From Methanobacteriota archaeon (GTDB lineage: Archaea > Thermoplasmatota > Poseidoniia > Poseidoniales > Poseidoniaceae), in NCBI GenBank assembly GCA_002728035.1, contig PBUZ01000029.1, forward strand, positions 1 through 8,154: 8,154 nt of DNA, written 5' to 3'. Below the pieces are notes generated by a model that did no database searches, was not told the origin of the DNA, and was given only the letters and a program-made list of their open reading frames with translations. Positions 7,357-8,154 of the stretch are shown piece after piece (within the stretch, counting starts at the first letter, position 1; the number at the start of each line of letters is the position of its first letter). The position numbers and the translations under genes are program-made.

Positions 7357-7420
7357 ATGATTGATGCAAGCCCCGTGGGGGACATCAAGACTTCTGCTCA
7401 GCGTTGTGCGAAAGCGGAAC

Positions 7421-8035
7421 TCAAAGCAAATCAGCAAGTTCGTCCTTGATGATTTCCACGGCTTCAAGAATTTCGTCCTTGTGTCGGGCGCCGGTGATGA
7501 CCATCTTGCCGGAACCAAAGATGAGACAGACGACCTTGGGGTCATCGAGTCGGTAAATGAGACCAGGGAACTGCTCGGGCTCGTACTCCACTTTGTCAAA
7601 GGGCAAGTGGAAGGTCAAATGGTTGAGGTTGAGCTTACGTGGGACACCTGCCTGTGGCTCACCAGTGAACTTGTCAACACCATCGTAGTCTTCGGGGTAA
7701 TGAAGCGCATAGGTTGCCACCATGTTTTGAACTTCGATGGTGACGTCCTTGAGGTCCCAAGTTTCGATGCCAGCAGCACGCAAATCCTTGATCATGCGGT
7801 CAATACCGGTGTGGATGTTGTCTTCGTCCTTTCCACCGGTGCACACAGCACGGCCAGAGCGGAACATCAAGATGGCGAGTTTTGGTTCTTGAACACGGTA
7901 AACAACACCAGGGAATTGCTCGGGTTCGTACTCACAGTTGAGTTGAATGGCGATATCGGGAAGGTCAAGTTCTTCTGCAACACGGGTGCTGGCAACAACG
8001 TTCACAACAGTTAGGCGTTCTTCATCGGTGGTCAT
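7421..8035 (-). CDS. tbp: TATA-box binding protein (archaeal basal transcription factor)
   Basis: This 204-residue protein binds the promoter TATA box and recruits TFB and RNA polymerase. It shows the diagnostic two-fold internal repeat. Repeat 1 (about 8-88) contains EYEPEQFPGVVYRVQEPK and MFRSGRAVCTGGK. Repeat 2 (about 98-200) contains EYEPEQFPGLIYRLDDPK and IFGSGKMVITGA. The four phenylalanines expected to kink DNA are present at 41, 58, 156 and 173. Repeat 2 has about 23 more residues than repeat 1 between its first strand (NMVATY) and EYEPEQFPG, roughly residues 112-134 (7634-7702), rich in Gly, Pro, Tyr and Asp. The acidic C-terminal tail seen in some archaeal TBPs is short here (KDELADLL). 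The ATG at 8035 has no ribosome binding site but lies 26-27 bases from a strong TATA box, so the mRNA is probably leaderless. Identification as TBP is secure. Confidence 0.98.
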   Translation of the reverse strand: MTTDEERLTVVNVVASTRVAEELDLPDIAIQLNCEYEPEQFPGVVYRVQEPKLAILMFRSGRAVCTGGKDEDNIHTGIDRMIKDLRAAGIETWDLKDVTIEVQNMVATYALHYPEDYDGVDKFTGEPQAGVPRKLNLNHLTFHLPFDKVEYEPEQFPGLIYRLDDPKVVCLIFGSGKMVITGARHKDEILEAVEIIKDELADLL

Positions 8036-8041
8036 ATAAAG
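8033..8041 (-). promoter_or_regulatory. Second TATA-like sequence overlapping the TBP start codon
   Basis: The minus strand reads CTTTATATG, in which the ATG is the TBP start. It is as close to the archaeal TATA consensus as many real boxes but lies where transcription should start. Binding of TBP here could block its own gene. That role is speculative, and the match may be chance. Confidence 0.2.
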
Positions 8042-8057
8042 CCCGAATCCGCTTTAG

Positions 8058-8075
8058 TATATAAAAGGAATTTCG
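8058..8075 (-). promoter_or_regulatory. BRE and TATA box of the TBP gene
   Basis: The minus strand reads CGAAATTCC then TTTTATATA. TTTATATA (8058-8065) is centred 26.5 bases before the A of the TBP start codon, exactly the archaeal TATA-to-start distance for a leaderless transcript. CGAAA just upstream fits the purine-rich B recognition element that sets direction toward TBP. Confidence 0.8.
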
Positions 8076-8087
8076 GCATTGTGCCGA
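8073..8087. promoter_or_regulatory. Perfect inverted repeat next to the TBP promoter (candidate operator)
   Basis: TCGGCA, TTG, TGCCGA form a perfect 6-base dyad with a 3-base centre. It overlaps the outer end of the BRE, so a protein bound here would interfere with or assist TFB. It could also fold as a hairpin in a read-through transcript from upstream. No regulator family is suggested by the sequence alone. Confidence 0.4.
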
Positions 8088-8096
8088 CATTGCCAG

Positions 8097-8117
8097 CCGA
8101 ACATCAGTGCTGTTCGG
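8097..8117. promoter_or_regulatory. Second inverted repeat upstream of TBP (operator or terminator hairpin)
   Basis: CCGAACA and TGTTCGG are separated by 7 bases, a perfect 7-base dyad whose centre lies 27 bases from the centre of the first dyad. It contains the stop codon of the possible upstream minus-strand gene, so it could be a terminator-like hairpin. No T-tract follows directly; the nearest is CCTTTT in the TBP TATA region. Confidence 0.35.
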
Positions 8118-8154
8118 TCCAGAAAGGAGCCTCTGGGCCGATGTCGAGCATTGC
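8104..8154 (-). CDS. Possible C-terminal end of an upstream gene (runs off the right edge)
   Basis: A minus-strand frame is open from the window edge for 16 codons to TGA at 8104-8106, reading AMLDIGPEAPFWTEQH. The third codon positions are mostly G or C, as in the neighbouring genes, and the stop lies 68 bases before TBP, a normal intergenic distance. Sixteen codons are too few to be sure. An internal methionine could even be a start, giving a 15-residue peptide. The competing reading is a plus-strand gene starting at the ATG at 8141-8143, preceded by AAAGGAG at an 11-base spacing. I cannot choose firmly and give no function. Confidence 0.35.
   Translation of the reverse strand, partial: AMLDIGPEAPFWTEQH

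Noticed and set aside
7371..7381. Small GC-rich inverted repeat (CCCCGTGGGGG) as a terminator after TBP
   Set aside because: Only a 4-base stem with a tiny loop and no following T-tract. Archaeal termination normally depends on T-rich runs.
7344..7388. Longer start for protein B at TTG 7386-7388 or at the ATGs at 7385 and 7358
   Set aside because: These would put up to 15 residues before the signal peptide and have no ribosome binding site. The ATG at 7343 has GGGAG at 8 bases and begins a clean signal sequence.
8104..8154. N-terminus of a peroxiredoxin (MLDIGPEAPF resembles the family start)
   Set aside because: The frame stops after 15 residues and no other frame continues the family sequence, so the likeness is probably chance or the end of a different gene.

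Overview
The window reads as chromosomal DNA from a mesophilic archaeon, most likely a marine Euryarchaeon of the Poseidoniales (Marine Group II) or a close Thermoplasmatota relative. The archaeal identity rests on a complete TATA-box binding protein gene and on a TATA/BRE promoter placed so that its mRNA would begin at the start codon (leaderless). The lineage assignment is inference. It rests on very long PKD-rich secreted proteins with Asp-rich calcium-type loops and on a short cytoplasmic motif (GLPxGWTMEQWxxYG) that I associate with that group from memory, without a search.

Every supported gene lies on the minus strand, so transcription runs from high to low coordinates. From right to left: (1) 8104-8154, a possible last 16 codons of an upstream gene; (2) 8036-8103, a short regulatory region with a BRE/TATA box and two perfect dyads; (3) 7421-8035, the TBP gene; (4) a 77-base spacer; (5) 3867-7343, a 1158-residue secreted membrane-anchored protein (called B here); (6) a 51-base spacer with a probable leaderless promoter; (7) 216-3815, a 1199-residue paralogue of B (called A here); (8) 1-206, the first 68 codons of another gene, whose ribosome binding site overlaps the stop codon of A. 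There is no gene-free stretch longer than 300 bases, and I see no tRNA, rRNA, CRISPR array or mobile element.

Proteins A and B share one architecture along their whole length. It consists of a signal peptide, an N-terminal domain of about 250 residues that I do not recognise, an Ig-like segment, a CARDB-like domain, five PKD-like repeats, one transmembrane helix with Arg-Arg just after it, and a cytoplasmic tail carrying the nearly identical WTMEQW peptide. They look like a tandem whole-gene duplication giving two cell-surface receptors or adhesins that present different ectodomains while keeping one cytoplasmic docking peptide. The partner of that peptide is unknown. The downstream partial gene is the nearest candidate for a cytosolic companion. 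TBP has its own promoter and may be only a neighbour. It is itself unusual in carrying an extra segment of about 23 residues in its second repeat.
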